A stretch of DNA of 26,236 nt from an uncultured Ignavibacteria bacterium (lineage in GTDB: Bacteria > Bacteroidota > Ignavibacteria > Tepidaquicellales > Tepidaquicellaceae). This document shows positions 24,876 through 26,236 of the stretch, in pieces. The DNA lies in contig CALJIG010000001.1 of NCBI GenBank assembly GCA_937974175.1, positions 1-26,236 on the forward strand. The letters are read 5' to 3'. Within the stretch, counting starts at the first letter, position 1, and each line of letters begins with the position of its first letter. Position numbers and translations under genes: made by a program. A model generated the notes under the pieces. The model was not told the DNA's origin, made no database searches, and was given only the letters and a program-made list of their open reading frames with translations.

Positions 24876-25998
24876 TGGCAAATTTAAATTCTTCAACTTC
24901 TTTCTTCTGCGTTGCAAAAGAAGATATATTCAATAAAATCCCTATAGCAATCGAATTAAAAAATAAAGCTGTACCACCGTAGCTTATGAACGGAAGCGGC
25001 ACACCTGTTGTAGGTATAACACCCGTTGCTACACACATATTTATCACTGCATAAAATGAAAGTACAGTCGTAATTCCGAAAGCAAGATATCTTCCGAAAT
25101 CATCCTGAATATTTTTTACTATTCTGTAACCTCTGAACATAAACAGAGCAAACAAAGTAATTATAAGCGCAGTACCTATGAAACCGTACTCTTCACCTAC
25201 AATTGAAAAAATAAAATCACCATAAGCTTCCGGCAAATAAAAATCTCTTTGGATAGAATTACCCGGACCGATTCCCGTAATGCCGCCGTTACCGAAGCCG
25301 ATTATAGCCTGCATAAGCTGGTAGTTTGAATTTCCTCCTGATGTATACTCAGAGTGAGAGGAAAGACGATTCAGGATATAATTTTTTGAAAGAACAAATA
25401 AAACTGCGAATGGCAAAATTATCAGCCCCGTAAAAACTAAGTGCTTCAGTTTCACTTCTGAAAGAAAAAGCATTAAGAATGAAGTTGAAAGTATAATCAA
25501 CGCAACAGAAAAATTCGGCTGAAAAGCTACAAGCGTACAAACAAAAAGAATATAAAATAAAATAACCATGTAGCCTTTGTAAAGCATATGAAGATAATCT
25601 TTTTTTCTAGCAAGCAAAGCAGCAACATAAATTATCAATGTGTATTTAGCAAAATCCGACGGCTGAAAACTAAACGGACCCAGACTTATCCATCTGCTTG
25701 CACCTTTCATTCCAACACCTCCAAAGAAAATGTAAATCAGCATCAGTATAGAGATCCAGATTAAATATTTGGAATATTTTTGAATCATTCTGTAATCTAA
25801 CTTTGCGAAAGCAAAAATTAGAACTATACCGAATAAAACTCTAAGTGTATGCTGACGGAATAACATGTTCGGATCAGAAAATTTATCCATAGCGAAAGAT
25901 GAGCTTGCGCTGTACACTGCACCTATGCTGAAGAACAGCATCAGCAGCACAGGAATCAGAATCCAGATATCAATTTTATGTTTTGATGTATCGCTCAA
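24868..25998 (-). CDS. ftsW: SEDS-family peptidoglycan glycosyltransferase FtsW
   Basis: Polytopic inner-membrane glycan polymerase of the septum, 376 residues with about ten hydrophobic segments. Diagnostic sequences are GVGMKGASRWISLGPFSFQP near the middle, GFGNGGITGIGPGNSIQRDF, and PEAYGDFIFSIVGEEYGF, which carries the conserved acidic residues. The ending GVIPTTGVPLPFISYGGTAL is typical of the SEDS family. It is assigned as FtsW and not RodA because of its place between murD and murG. The start is a TTG (25998), four bases after the murD stop; the next in-frame Met lies inside the first membrane helix, so TTG is the best choice. Confidence 0.96.
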   Translation of the reverse strand: MSDTSKHKIDIWILIPVLLMLFFSIGAVYSASSSFAMDKFSDPNMLFRQHTLRVLFGIVLIFAFAKLDYRMIQKYSKYLIWISILMLIYIFFGGVGMKGASRWISLGPFSFQPSDFAKYTLIIYVAALLARKKDYLHMLYKGYMVILFYILFVCTLVAFQPNFSVALIILSTSFLMLFLSEVKLKHLVFTGLIILPFAVLFVLSKNYILNRLSSHSEYTSGGNSNYQLMQAIIGFGNGGITGIGPGNSIQRDFYLPEAYGDFIFSIVGEEYGFIGTALIITLFALFMFRGYRIVKNIQDDFGRYLAFGITTVLSFYAVINMCVATGVIPTTGVPLPFISYGGTALFFNSIAIGILLNISSFATQKKEVEEFKFASA

Positions 25999-26002
25999 TC
26001 TT

Positions 26003-26236
26003 TTATAGATTATTTACCAATTCTTTAAATTTTGTACCGCGCTCTTCAAAGTTATTGAACATATCAAAGCTTTTACATGCAGGCGAAAGAAGTACTGTGT
26101 CACCTGCTTCACTAATTTTATATGAATAACTAACTGCATCTTCGTATGAATCTGCTGCGTAAACTTTTTTAAATGGGCTGAAAAAATTATTTATTTTTTC
26201 TTTGCTTGAACCGACTGCTATAATTTCTTTAACTCT
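26003..26236 (-). CDS. murD: UDP-N-acetylmuramoylalanine--D-glutamate ligase MurD, C-terminal end (cut by window)
   Basis: The window ends inside this gene; only the last 77 codons are present, read from 26236 down to a TAA at 26003-26005. The translated end contains VLLSPACKSFDMFNNFEERG, the strongly conserved C-terminal motif of MurD, followed by TKFKELVNNL. MurD adds D-glutamate to UDP-MurNAc-L-Ala. Its position immediately upstream of ftsW fits the standard dcw order. Confidence 0.93.
   Translation of the reverse strand, partial: RVKEIIAVGSSKEKINNFFSPFKKVYAADSYEDAVSYSYKISEAGDTVLLSPACKSFDMFNNFEERGTKFKELVNNL

Overview
The window is AT-rich and gene-dense. It looks like chromosomal DNA of a Gram-negative bacterium of the Bacteroidota/Chlorobiota/Ignavibacteriota (FCB) type. 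Supporting signs are short MKK-type signal peptides, a TonB-dependent receptor with a carboxypeptidase-regulatory-like N-terminus, a second outer-membrane beta-barrel receptor-like protein, a dockerin-bearing secreted sugar dehydrogenase, and weak or absent Shine-Dalgarno sequences. The multiheme cytochrome and the dockerin module recall Ignavibacteria, but the placement is inference and no marker here settles the phylum.

Layout: (1) 1-1626, plus strand: a membrane protein with a bis-heme-b histidine pattern is translationally coupled to a membrane-anchored decaheme cytochrome c; an FNR/CRP-like palindrome lies just upstream. (2) 1689-6456, minus strand: NAD-type malic enzyme, two HdeD-like membrane proteins, an orphan dTDP-glucose 4,6-dehydratase and a small outer-membrane protein. 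(3) 6457-7160: about 700 bp without a credible gene, filled with layered repeats. (4) 7161-14222, minus strand: TonB-dependent receptor, single-domain rhodanese, a methionine synthase that stops before the cobalamin-binding module, and a second beta-barrel protein. (5) 14374-18473: a PQQ-type sugar dehydrogenase with a C-terminal dockerin pair, then two paralogous DUF4239-like membrane proteins flanking an oppositely oriented gene of unknown function. (6) 18585-26236, minus strand: a division/cell-wall (dcw) cluster read in the order murD (partial), ftsW, murG, a small membrane protein, murC, ftsQ, ftsA, ftsZ.

The dcw genes are packed with 1-8 nt overlaps or gaps of a few bases, except for 81 nt before ftsZ. 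They carry peptidoglycan precursor synthesis (MurD, MurC), lipid II formation (MurG), septal glycan polymerisation (FtsW) and divisome assembly (FtsQ, FtsA, FtsZ). The cytochrome pair probably moves electrons between the quinone pool and the periplasm or cell surface. No complete new defence or mobile system is visible. The items most worth following are the FNR-like box and bis-heme-b/decaheme operon, the composite repeat region with an 11-bp-spaced motif, the truncated methionine synthase ending beside a 9-bp tandem repeat, the unknown gene between the DUF4239 paralogs, and the extra membrane protein inside the dcw cluster.
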